Source of the DNA: Pseudomonas syringae
Lineage (GTDB): Bacteria; Pseudomonadota; Gammaproteobacteria; Pseudomonadales; Pseudomonadaceae
Direction of reading: 5' to 3'
NCBI RefSeq assembly: GCF_021605415.1
Contig: NZ_WKEQ01000013.1
Span: 82,389-146,388 of the forward strand
DNA: 64,000 nucleotides
Both the position numbers and the translations under genes were made by a program. Below the pieces are notes generated by a model. The model saw only the letters and a list, made by a program, of their open reading frames with translations. It had not been told where the DNA came from and did no database searches. Below are positions 17,263 to 24,339 of this stretch, in pieces (position 1 is the first letter of the stretch; every line of letters starts with the position of its first letter).

Positions 17263-18233
17263 GCCATACTGAAGTTCACGCTGCACCTGCAACCCAGTCG
17301 CGCTGGAGCCGGTGGAAACGTCCGCTGACGCTGTTGTTCTTTTTGGCCCTGATCGTGTTGCTGACGATGTTCGCCACGCGCATCGAATGGGCCGAAGTGC
17401 TGGAAACCCTTGCAGATTTCAAGGTGCGCACGCTGATCATCGCGTCGAGCCTGACATTGGTGAGTTTTCTGGTGTACGCCAGTTTCGACCTGATCGGCCG
17501 CACCTACATTCGCCAGGATCTGACCTGGAAACAGATCCTGCCGGTGGGTGTCATCAGTTACGCCTTTAACCTCAATTTGAGCGCCTGGGTCGGCGGCATC
17601 GCCATGCGTTATCGCTTGTATTCACGGCTGGGCGTGAGCAAGGCGAACATCGCCAAGATTCTCGGCTTGAGCCTGGCGACCAACTGGTTTGGCTACATGA
17701 CCATCGCTGGGGCGATTTTCAGCAGCGGCCTGGTGACCATGCCGCCGGGCTGGAAAATCAACAGCGTCGCGTTGCAGGGCATCGGCGTGTTGTTGCTGTT
17801 GGTGAGTGCGGGGTATCTGGCGGCGTGCCGCTTCTCGAAAAAACGCGAATGGTCGATTCGCAATGTGGAAATCAACCTGCCATCGTTGCGCATGGCGGTG
17901 TTGCAACTGCTGCTCGGGGCGTTGAACTGGTCGCTGATGGCGGCGGTGATTTTCACCTTGTTACCGAGCAAGCTCGACTATCCGTTAGTGCTCGGCGTGC
18001 TGTTGATCAGTGCGATTGCCGGGGTGATCACGCATATTCCGGCAGGTCTTGGCGTGCTTGAAGCGGTATTTGTGGCGCTATTGCAACATGAGACTTCGCA
18101 AGGGAGTCTGGTGGCGGGGTTACTGGCGTACCGGGCGATCTATTTTCTGCTGCCGCTGTTGATTACGTTGGTGATGTATCTGACGGTCGAGGCGAAAGCC
18201 AAGGCGTTGCGGATCGAGAAGAAACCCAAATGA
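17259..18233 (+). CDS. YbhN-like integral membrane protein (LPG synthase TM/UPF0104 family)
   Basis: A 324-residue protein with about eight membrane helices, including LTLLFFLALIVLLTMFA near the N-terminus and IYFLLPLLITLVMYLTV near the C-terminus. The central AFNLNLSAWVGGIAMRYRLYSRLGVS and THIPAGLGVLEAVFVALL blocks are typical of the lysylphosphatidylglycerol synthase transmembrane family (UPF0104/YbhN). The aminoacyl-transferase domain of MprF is absent, so it is not an LPG synthase; the family may translocate lipids. As the last gene after clsB it fits a lipid-handling operon. A short Cys/Arg-rich cytosolic loop (RFSKKREWSIRN) is visible. Confidence 0.88.
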   Translation: MSHTEVHAAPATQSRWSRWKRPLTLLFFLALIVLLTMFATRIEWAEVLETLADFKVRTLIIASSLTLVSFLVYASFDLIGRTYIRQDLTWKQILPVGVISYAFNLNLSAWVGGIAMRYRLYSRLGVSKANIAKILGLSLATNWFGYMTIAGAIFSSGLVTMPPGWKINSVALQGIGVLLLLVSAGYLAACRFSKKREWSIRNVEINLPSLRMAVLQLLLGALNWSLMAAVIFTLLPSKLDYPLVLGVLLISAIAGVITHIPAGLGVLEAVFVALLQHETSQGSLVAGLLAYRAIYFLLPLLITLVMYLTVEAKAKALRIEKKPK

Positions 18234-18255
18234 TCGTTGTTGCCGATTAGTCAGT

Positions 18256-18304
18256 CTTCGCGAGCAAGCTCGCGAAGGTGTCGCAGGCTGCGATCTTTTG
18301 ATCT
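18256..18304. repeat. REP-like hairpin plus half copy of the second repeat family
   Basis: CTTCGCGAG/CTCGCGAAG with a CAAG loop (18256-18277) is directly followed by one arm of the GCAGGCTGCGATCTTTTGAT family (18283-18302), ending at the stop of the convergent hydrolase gene. It is the whole gap between ybhN and the hydrolase. Confidence 0.75.
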
Positions 18305-19060
18305 TCAGGACTGGATAATGCTCAACCGCTCGCCCACCACCATTTCGGTGATCCAGTCCACCAGGATGCTGGTGTAGGCCTGTTGGGATTGTGGCTCGCT
18401 CAGCGCGTGGTCGGCGCCGTCGATGATGCGATGGGTCAGCGAGTGCGTCTGCTGGCAGGCCGCGCGGTAGCTCATGATCGTCGCGTGGGGCACGAATTCG
18501 TCAGTTTCCGACTCCACCAGCAACACATCCCCGGTGAAATTCGAACAGGCATGCAGTGCGCGGTTGTTGTCGGCGCGCACCAGCGAGCCGCGATAATCGC
18601 GCAGGTCGGCTTTGTCCAGTTCGCGTTTCGGCGTATTCCACTGCTCATCGCGATATAGCGCAGGCACGCGCAAAGCCAGCCAACGCACAGGGCGCAAAGA
18701 GGTGAGGATCGAAGCGAGATAACCGCCATAACTGGTGCCGACCACGGCGATGGCCGAGGTGTCGAGCGCCGGGTGCGCCAGCAAGCGGTCGTAGGCCGCG
18801 AGCAGGTCGCGCAAATTGTCTTCACGCGTGACTCGGGTAAGCGGGATGCCGGTGCCGCCGGTGTGCCCGCGCAAGTCAAAGGTCAGGCACACGCAACCGA
18901 GACCGGCGATGCCTTTGGCCCGTTCCAGATCCCGCTCCTGGCTTCCGCCCCAGCCATGGACAAACAACACCCCCGGCACTTTCGATTTGGGACTGAGAAA
19001 CGTCCCGCTCATCTGTTCATCATCAATGTCGATTTGAATGCTTTCGCTTCTAGCCGTCAT
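18305..19060 (-). CDS. Alpha/beta hydrolase
   Basis: A 251-residue serine hydrolase. VHGWGGS (from residue 35) forms the oxyanion region, the nucleophile elbow is G108-T-S110-Y-G112, a likely acid lies in LLVESETDEFVPH (about residues 180-195), and the likely catalytic His is in IIDGADHAL. The FDLRGHTGGTG segment is typical of dienelactone/peptidase-like hydrolases. The substrate cannot be named. Its start lies 11 bases inside the end of the upstream DUF3182 gene, so both are read as one unit; the end abuts a repeat. Confidence 0.85.
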   Translation of the reverse strand: MTARSESIQIDIDDEQMSGTFLSPKSKVPGVLFVHGWGGSQERDLERAKGIAGLGCVCLTFDLRGHTGGTGIPLTRVTREDNLRDLLAAYDRLLAHPALDTSAIAVVGTSYGGYLASILTSLRPVRWLALRVPALYRDEQWNTPKRELDKADLRDYRGSLVRADNNRALHACSNFTGDVLLVESETDEFVPHATIMSYRAACQQTHSLTHRIIDGADHALSEPQSQQAYTSILVDWITEMVVGERLSIIQS

Positions 19061-20156
19061 AGGATTTGACCGTTACGTATTTGAGAAGGAAGTCGCTGTT
19101 TTCCGCAGGGCCGCGATATACCTCGATGGCATCGGCCGGCAACGCCTGATCCGTGTAGGTTTCCACCGACGACACGCGGATCGCGCGCATGCCCGGGTCG
19201 TTGACGAAACTCTGCAACGCTGCCACTTCGGCGCTGCTGGCACCGCCCATGCGCCAGGATTGCTCAAGCACGCCGCTGCGGGTGTTGCCTTCACTGTCCA
19301 GGCCTTGGGCGATGTCGTAGTTGCGCCGCGAGGCATAAAAACGTGGATACGCCTCGTTGGCCGCCGCGTCGAAAACCTCTGCTTGCTGGATGGCCAGTCG
19401 TACGTCGTCGGGCAGATCCAGCGCCAGCAGATCCTCATAACCGCCCTGCACCACCAGCAGATTCGAGCCGCCGTAGACCTCTTCACCCTGACCGTCCTTG
19501 GTCAAGTATTGATCACCGCAGTAACTCAGCACCCTGCCACCGATGAATGACTGGCCAACGCTATGGGTGATGACCTTGCTCAAGTCCTGCTCCAGCACCA
19601 CGCCTTCGCCGAAGAGCTTGTCGGCATCGGGGCGCGCGATGATCGCGTCGAATTCGTCAAGGCTGTTGACGACTTCCTGACCCCGACCGGCGCAGGCGTG
19701 AATCGGTTTGAGACGGATCGGCCCGCTGTACAACAAATGCTCGGCGGCGGGCCTTGCATCCTCCAGGGCAAACACGCTCAAGCCATCAAGCACCACGTTG
19801 CGTACTCGCTCGGAAAACAGCGGCGACCAGCCGTCAGGCGCGTGGGCCAGGTGGCTGCGCAAGCCATGGCTGATGGCTTTGGTGCAGATGAAATCGTGCT
19901 CGACGTAACCGCCCCACAAATCGTCCGGGCCTGTGACACCGAGTGTCTGCGCGGCATCGGCACCGACGATGGTTTGGGTCGGCAGCAGATAGAGGTCGCG
20001 ACCGTGGTGGGTTTCGGGGTCGTAACTGCCACCGAATTTGAGTCCGAGAATCTGCGCCAGCCAGCGGGCCAGCGCCTTGTTGGTGTCTATTTCGTGTTGC
20101 GGCGCCTCGGCGCGCACGGAGTGGGCGACGACGATTTTCTTCGGTATGGGGGTCAT
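19050..20156 (-). CDS. DUF3182 family protein, possibly ATP-grasp-like
   Basis: A 368-residue cytosolic protein of the DUF3182 family. No signal or membrane segment. The order of motifs resembles an ATP-grasp ligase: RLKPIHACAGRGQEVV (Lys150, Gly157-Arg-Gly159), a hinge-like EGVVLEQDL (184-192), and a late SRRNYDIAQGLDSEGN ... GVLEQSWRMGG (about 277-305) where metal ligands would sit. This fold call is my inference, not an established annotation. The ATG at 20156 is preceded by GGGGAAC; an upstream in-frame Met lacks such a site. It overlaps the hydrolase gene by 11 bases, so a ligase/hydrolase pair acting on one metabolite is plausible. Confidence 0.75.
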   Translation of the reverse strand: MTPIPKKIVVAHSVRAEAPQHEIDTNKALARWLAQILGLKFGGSYDPETHHGRDLYLLPTQTIVGADAAQTLGVTGPDDLWGGYVEHDFICTKAISHGLRSHLAHAPDGWSPLFSERVRNVVLDGLSVFALEDARPAAEHLLYSGPIRLKPIHACAGRGQEVVNSLDEFDAIIARPDADKLFGEGVVLEQDLSKVITHSVGQSFIGGRVLSYCGDQYLTKDGQGEEVYGGSNLLVVQGGYEDLLALDLPDDVRLAIQQAEVFDAAANEAYPRFYASRRNYDIAQGLDSEGNTRSGVLEQSWRMGGASSAEVAALQSFVNDPGMRAIRVSSVETYTDQALPADAIEVYRGPAENSDFLLKYVTVKSYDG

Positions 20157-20343
20157 GCGTTCCCCTTTATCAGCTCGTTGGATGTAGAACAAAGATTGCA
20201 GGGATCAGGCCAAGACGCGGGTGCCCGGAAAGCGCAGCCGGCAAGTCCTGCGACCGTTTCAATCTGCACGACCGAACCTGGATGCCCGGCAATTTGCACG
20301 ATTCCCGCCTCACGAATCCCCCGTTAGCAGCTGCCGCAGGCTC

Positions 20344-21345
20344 CTACACCCGGGGCGGGGTCACGCCAAACTTTGCGCGGTAATCGCTTGGTGCAAGGCC
20401 GGTGATTTTCTTGAAGGTCGCACGAAACGCGCCGGGATCTTGATAGCCCACCGTCCAGGCGATGTGGTCGATGGTGCCGTTGGTAAACTCAAGCATCTCC
20501 CGTGCCTTGCCGACGCGCAGGTGCTGGCAGTACTCGGTCGGTTTGAGCCCGGTCGCGGCGCGGAACCGGCGCAGGAAAGTGCGTTCCTCGAGCCCGGCAC
20601 GCTCGGCCATCATCGCCAACGAGACATCGGTCGCCCCGCTGCCTTGTAACCAATGCTGCAACTTGAGGATCGCCGCATCGCCATGGTTGAGAATCGGCGC
20701 GAAATTACTGCCGCACGCGCTGGCGCTGTCGCTGTGTTCCACCACCAGAAATTTTGCCGTGCCGCTGGCGACACTCGGCCCGAGCAACCGATCGACCAGG
20801 CGCAACCCCAACTCGGACCAGGCCATCAGCCCGGCCGTGGTGATCAGGTCGCCGTCGTCGACAATCGGCGTATCAGCCTTGAGCTGAATCGCCGGATAGC
20901 GTTCGGCGAACGCTTTGGCCGATGTCCAGTGGGTGGTGGCGCTGCGGCCATCGAGCAAACCGCTTTCGGCCAGCATCAGCGAGCCCACGCACACACCACC
21001 AAGGGTTGCGCCGCTCGCATGCTGTTCGCGTAACCAGCGCAACAATTCGCCCGACGCCTGACCGGCAGAAAAGCCGCCGATGGACGGCGGAATCAGCACG
21101 GCGAGCAAACCGTTCTCCGCACCCGGGTGGCTGTCGTAAATCCGCAACGGCGCCTGATCGCCTTCAGCCTGCCAATGGCTGACGCGCAGCAACGGCAGGC
21201 GCGCAGACGGATGTTCGGCGGCGATCCGGTTGGCCACCGCGAACAGATCGGTCAACCCGTGCACGGCCGCCAGTTGCACACCGGGATAGACCAGCACACC
21301 CAACTCAGCAACCGCCGGCCCGGTGACTGTCCTTTCTGCGCCCAT
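20344..21345 (-). CDS. GlxA-type AraC family transcriptional regulator
   Basis: A 333-residue regulator: an N-terminal DJ-1/PfpI-like domain (about residues 10-190, with LGVLVYPGVQLAAVHGLTDLF and a GGVCVGSLMLAESGLLDG nucleophile-elbow-like loop) and a C-terminal AraC double helix-turn-helix (about 225-325: MMAERAGLEERTFLRRFRAATGLKPTEYCQ ... VGYQDPGAFRATFKKITGLAPSDYR). The architecture is that of GlxA/GbdR/ArgR-type regulators, which sense small nitrogen metabolites. The ATG at 21345 follows GGGGAAAAC. It is divergent from the isochorismatase-fold hydrolase, its likely target. The gap to DUF3182 (20157-20343) shows no clear feature. Confidence 0.9.
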   Translation of the reverse strand: MGAERTVTGPAVAELGVLVYPGVQLAAVHGLTDLFAVANRIAAEHPSARLPLLRVSHWQAEGDQAPLRIYDSHPGAENGLLAVLIPPSIGGFSAGQASGELLRWLREQHASGATLGGVCVGSLMLAESGLLDGRSATTHWTSAKAFAERYPAIQLKADTPIVDDGDLITTAGLMAWSELGLRLVDRLLGPSVASGTAKFLVVEHSDSASACGSNFAPILNHGDAAILKLQHWLQGSGATDVSLAMMAERAGLEERTFLRRFRAATGLKPTEYCQHLRVGKAREMLEFTNGTIDHIAWTVGYQDPGAFRATFKKITGLAPSDYRAKFGVTPPRV

Positions 21346-21445
21346 TGTCAGTTTTCCCCTGTTTATTGTCGGTGCGGCCAATCCCTCAAGGCAGCGCAGG
21401 CGTCAATACTGACGCCACACCCCAACAACATTCGAGGACACACCC

Positions 21446-22000
21446 ATGGCCAAGCAAGCGCTCATCGTAGTCGATATCCAGAACGACTACTTCCCACAAG
21501 GCAAATGGCCGCTGGCCGGTGCCGAGGCCGCCGCCGACAATGCCGCGAAGCTGATCGCGGCTTTCCGCGAGGCGGGCGATTCGGTGGTGCATATCCGTCA
21601 CGAATTCACCTCGCCGGACGCGCCATTTTTCACCCCGGGCTCGGACGGCGCCAAGCTTCATCCGAAAGTACTTAACCGCGAAGACGAACCCGTGGTGCTC
21701 AAACACTTCGTCAATTCGTTCCGCGAGACCGACCTGCAAGCGATCCTTGAGCAGAAAGAAATAAAAGAACTGGTGGTGGTCGGCAGCATGAGCCACATGT
21801 GTGTCGACGGCATCACCCGTGCGGCGGCGGACATGGGTTATGACGTGACGGTGATTCACGATGCCTGCGCCAGCCGTGATCTGGAATTCAACGGTGTGAC
21901 CGTGCCGGCAGCGCATGTGCATGCCGCGTTCATGGCGGCGCTGGGGTTTGCTTATGCGAATGTCGTTTCGACCCAGGCGTTCCTCATCGAAACGCGCTGA
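21446..22000 (+). CDS. Isochorismatase-fold cysteine hydrolase
   Basis: A 184-residue hydrolase with the cysteine hydrolase triad Asp10 (VVDIQNDYF), Lys86 (VLKHFVNSF) and Cys119 (SMSHMCVDGITRAA). The family covers nicotinamidases, carbamoyl-sarcosine amidases and isochorismatases; this subgroup, with GKWPLAGAEAA and LIETR at the end, is usually annotated only as cysteine hydrolase. Substrate unknown; an amide is likely. ATG at 21446. It is divergent from the GlxA-type gene across 100 bases that must hold both promoters. Confidence 0.87.
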   Translation: MAKQALIVVDIQNDYFPQGKWPLAGAEAAADNAAKLIAAFREAGDSVVHIRHEFTSPDAPFFTPGSDGAKLHPKVLNREDEPVVLKHFVNSFRETDLQAILEQKEIKELVVVGSMSHMCVDGITRAAADMGYDVTVIHDACASRDLEFNGVTVPAAHVHAAFMAALGFAYANVVSTQAFLIETR

Positions 22001-22018
22001 GCCGTTTATCCAAACACC

Positions 22019-22150
22019 CTGCAAAACCATCGGCCATTCTGCTTAATCGCCGAAAAAGTCGACATCGAATCACGGCGTATCGATATCGAAGACCTCAGCC
22101 TGATCACTGAAGACTTCAGCCGTTTTCTATCGGATCTGATTCTTGCCTGA
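22019..22150 (+). pseudogene. Possible gene remnant: open reading stretch without a start codon
   Basis: From the TGA of the hydrolase to a TGA at 22148-22150 the same frame stays open for 49 codons and includes IAEKVDIESRRIDIEDLSL (from 22046) and a tail ending RFLSDLILA. The repeated D-I-E pattern looks coding-like, but no ATG, GTG or TTG starts it. It may be the 3' tail of a decayed gene. I do not recognise the family; it could be chance. Confidence 0.3.
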
Positions 22151-22165
22151 AAATCACCACTCACA

Positions 22166-22203
22166 AAAAAGGCCCTGCGTTTTACAGCGCAGGGCCTTTT
22201 TGT
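22166..22203. terminator. Bidirectional terminator downstream of ssb
   Basis: Stem GGCCCTGCG (22171-22179) and CGCAGGGCC (22188-22196), with an A-run on the left (which becomes a U-run for the leftward ssb transcript) and a T-run on the right. Confidence 0.9.
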
Positions 22204-22225
22204 TCAGAGCGGATTCAGCGGCGAA

Positions 22226-22741
22226 TTAGAACGGAATGTCATCATCGAAGCTGTCGAAGTCCGGAGCCGGTTGCGGTGCGGCCTGCTGAGGGGCCGGGGC
22301 CGAACGCTGTTGAGGCGCCGACTGCTGAGGGCGCGGAGCCTGTTGGCGAGGCGCCGACTGCTGGTAGTTGTTGCCGCCCTGCTGCTGGTCACCCTGTGGA
22401 CGGCCGCCCAGCAGTTGCATGGTGCCTTGCATGTCGACCACGATTTCAGTGGTGTAACGCTTGATACCGTCCTTTTCCCACTCGCGGGTCTGCAGCTTGC
22501 CTTCGATGTAGACCTGCGAACCTTTGCGCAGGTATTCACCGGCGATTTCCGCGACTTTGCCGAACATCGATACACGGTGCCATTCAGTCTTCTCGACTTT
22601 CTGACCGGTTTGCTTGTCGGTCCATTGTTCGCTTGTCGCCAGACTCAGGTTGGTCACGGCGTTACCGTTAGGCAAGTAGCGAACTTCGGGATCCTGGCCG
22701 CAAGTGCCGACCAATATGACTTTGTTAACCCCACGGGCCAT
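22226..22741 (-). CDS. ssb: Single-stranded DNA-binding protein SSB
   Basis: SSB coats single-stranded DNA in replication, recombination and repair and recruits partner proteins. Residues 1-108 are the OB fold ([22 protein letters not shown] ... [29 protein letters not shown]); residues 115-162 are a Gln/Pro/Ala-rich disordered linker; the tail [11 protein letters not shown] is the canonical partner-binding acidic tip. Length 171. It lies 9 bases after the MFS gene in the same direction, with the pair divergent from uvrA, the usual Pseudomonas arrangement. Confidence 0.98.
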   Translation of the reverse strand: MARGVNKVILVGTCGQDPEVRYLPNGNAVTNLSLATSEQWTDKQTGQKVEKTEWHRVSMFGKVAEIAGEYLRKGSQVYIEGKLQTREWEKDGIKRYTTEIVVDMQGTMQLLGGRPQGDQQQGGNNYQQSAPRQQAPRPQQSAPQQRSAPAPQQAAPQPAPDFDSFDDDIPF

Positions 22742-22750
22742 AACGTTCTC

Positions 22751-24148
22751 CTAGGCTACGCACTCTGCCCCGGCCGGGTTGTTCACCAGGCGCTCAAGGG
22801 TGGTGCGATCCAATAGTTCTGTGTCCAATTTGATATAGATAGCGGCTTCGTCTGGAACGATGACAGCATCTGTTACCCCAGTGACCGCCAAAAGGCGCTC
22901 GACCAGACCCGCTTCGCGGATCGCCTCGGGCGACAACGGCAAGCGCAGGCTCGTCACATAGGGAGGTTCGCGCATGGTAACAGCAAAGGCCAGCCAGAGG
23001 GCAGCCAGCCCGCTGCATCCAAGGAACACAGCCGACAGACCGCCATGCTGGAACATCCAGCCGCCGAGAATCCCGCCGAGTGCAGAGCCAAGGAACTGAC
23101 TGGTGGAGTACACGCCCATGGCCGTGCCCTTGCCGCCTGCCGGTGAAACCTTGCTGATCAGCGACGGCAGAGAAGCCTCCAGCAGATTGAACGCGGTGAA
23201 GAACACCACCGTACCGATCACCAGAGCCCTCAGGCTGTCGCCGAACTTCCAGAAGAATAGCTCAGTGAGCATCAGCGTCAGGACGGCGCCGAGCAAAACT
23301 CGTTTCATTTTGCGTCGCTTCTCGCCATAGATGATGAACGGAATCATGGCGAAGAAAGAAATCAACAGGGCGGTGAGGTAGACCCACCAGTGCTGTTCCT
23401 TGGGCAAACCGGCCTTTTCGACCAGCGCCAGCGGCAATGCGACGAAGCTCGACATCAACATCGCATGTAACACAAAGATGCCCAGATCCAGGCGCAACAA
23501 ATCCGGATGCTTGAGCGTCGGCAGCAACGCCTGACGCGCCACGCCGGATTCACGGTGAGCCAATGGCCCGGTGGACTTGGGCACCATGAACATCACGATG
23601 ACGATACCGACCAGCGCCATGCCACCCGTGGCGAGGAACAGGCCGGACAGACCGAAGGCGCGGGTCAGCAATGGCCCGACGACCATCGCCACGGCGAACG
23701 ACAGACCGATGGTCATGCCGATCATGGCCATCGCCTTGGTGCGATGCTGCTCGCGTGTCAGATCCGAAAGCAGCGCCATGACCGCAGCGGAAATCGCCCC
23801 GGCGCCCTGCAGGATCCGGCCGGCAATCACGCCCCAGATCGAATCGGCTTGAGAGGCCAGCACGCTGCCGAGGGCGAAGACGATCAACCCCAGGTAAATC
23901 ACCGGGCGGCGGCCGATGCGGTCGGAAATGACGCCGAACGGAATCTGGAAAATCGCCTGGGTCAGGCCGTAGGCGCCAATGGCCAAGCCGATCAGCGCAG
24001 GGGTCGCACCGGCCAGGTCCATCCCATAGGTCGCCAGCACCGGCAACACCATGAACATGCCGAGCATACGAAAGGCGAACACAAGGGCCAGACCGCTCGC
24101 TGCGCGGGTCTCGCTGCCACTCATGCGTTCGCTGTGGGGATCATGCAT
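22751..24148 (-). CDS. MFS transporter with C-terminal YajR-like (YAM) domain
   Basis: A 465-residue major facilitator with 12 predicted helices. The motif A-type loop GVISDRIGRRPVIYLGL (about residues 78-95) is intact, as is the GRILQGAGAISAAVMALLSDLTREQHRTKAMAMIG motif B/C region. Beyond the twelfth helix (about residue 390) is a soluble ferredoxin-like segment (LRLPLSPEAIREAGLVERLLAVTGVTDAVIVPDEAAIYIKLD), as in E. coli YajR. The substrate is unknown; drug efflux is the generic guess. The ATG at 24148 is divergent from uvrA over about 190 bases. No LexA box was evident there by eye. Confidence 0.88.
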   Translation of the reverse strand: MHDPHSERMSGSETRAASGLALVFAFRMLGMFMVLPVLATYGMDLAGATPALIGLAIGAYGLTQAIFQIPFGVISDRIGRRPVIYLGLIVFALGSVLASQADSIWGVIAGRILQGAGAISAAVMALLSDLTREQHRTKAMAMIGMTIGLSFAVAMVVGPLLTRAFGLSGLFLATGGMALVGIVIVMFMVPKSTGPLAHRESGVARQALLPTLKHPDLLRLDLGIFVLHAMLMSSFVALPLALVEKAGLPKEQHWWVYLTALLISFFAMIPFIIYGEKRRKMKRVLLGAVLTLMLTELFFWKFGDSLRALVIGTVVFFTAFNLLEASLPSLISKVSPAGGKGTAMGVYSTSQFLGSALGGILGGWMFQHGGLSAVFLGCSGLAALWLAFAVTMREPPYVTSLRLPLSPEAIREAGLVERLLAVTGVTDAVIVPDEAAIYIKLDTELLDRTTLERLVNNPAGAECVA

Positions 24149-24339
24149 GGAAAAACCTCGTGTGAACCGGCGGCGATTCTACCAGTCCCAACGATTGACG
24201 GGGTACATCGCGACGCTTTGACGCGTACAGATGAAACTCTCTTCATGTAGGTCACGCAATCGCTGGTTTGATAGTGTGCATCCATCCAGTATTTGCCCGT
24301 ATACTCCTACGTTTTCGACGCCCGCCGAGCGAGGCCACT

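Noticed and set aside
1685..18304. Repeated palindromes as a CRISPR array
   Set aside because: The copies are kilobases apart, lie between unrelated genes and are REP-type; no regular spacers or cas genes exist in the window.
20157..20343. Possible small gene or RNA in the gap between DUF3182 and the GlxA-type gene
   Set aside because: No ribosome site with a start, no strong stem and no terminator could be supported; it holds only the DUF3182 upstream region and part of a degenerate repeat-like GCTGCCGCAGGCTCC.
24149..24339. LexA box between the MFS gene and uvrA
   Set aside because: I looked for CTG-N10-CAG on both strands and found no convincing match. A TTGATA and a TATACT are present, but 26 bases apart.
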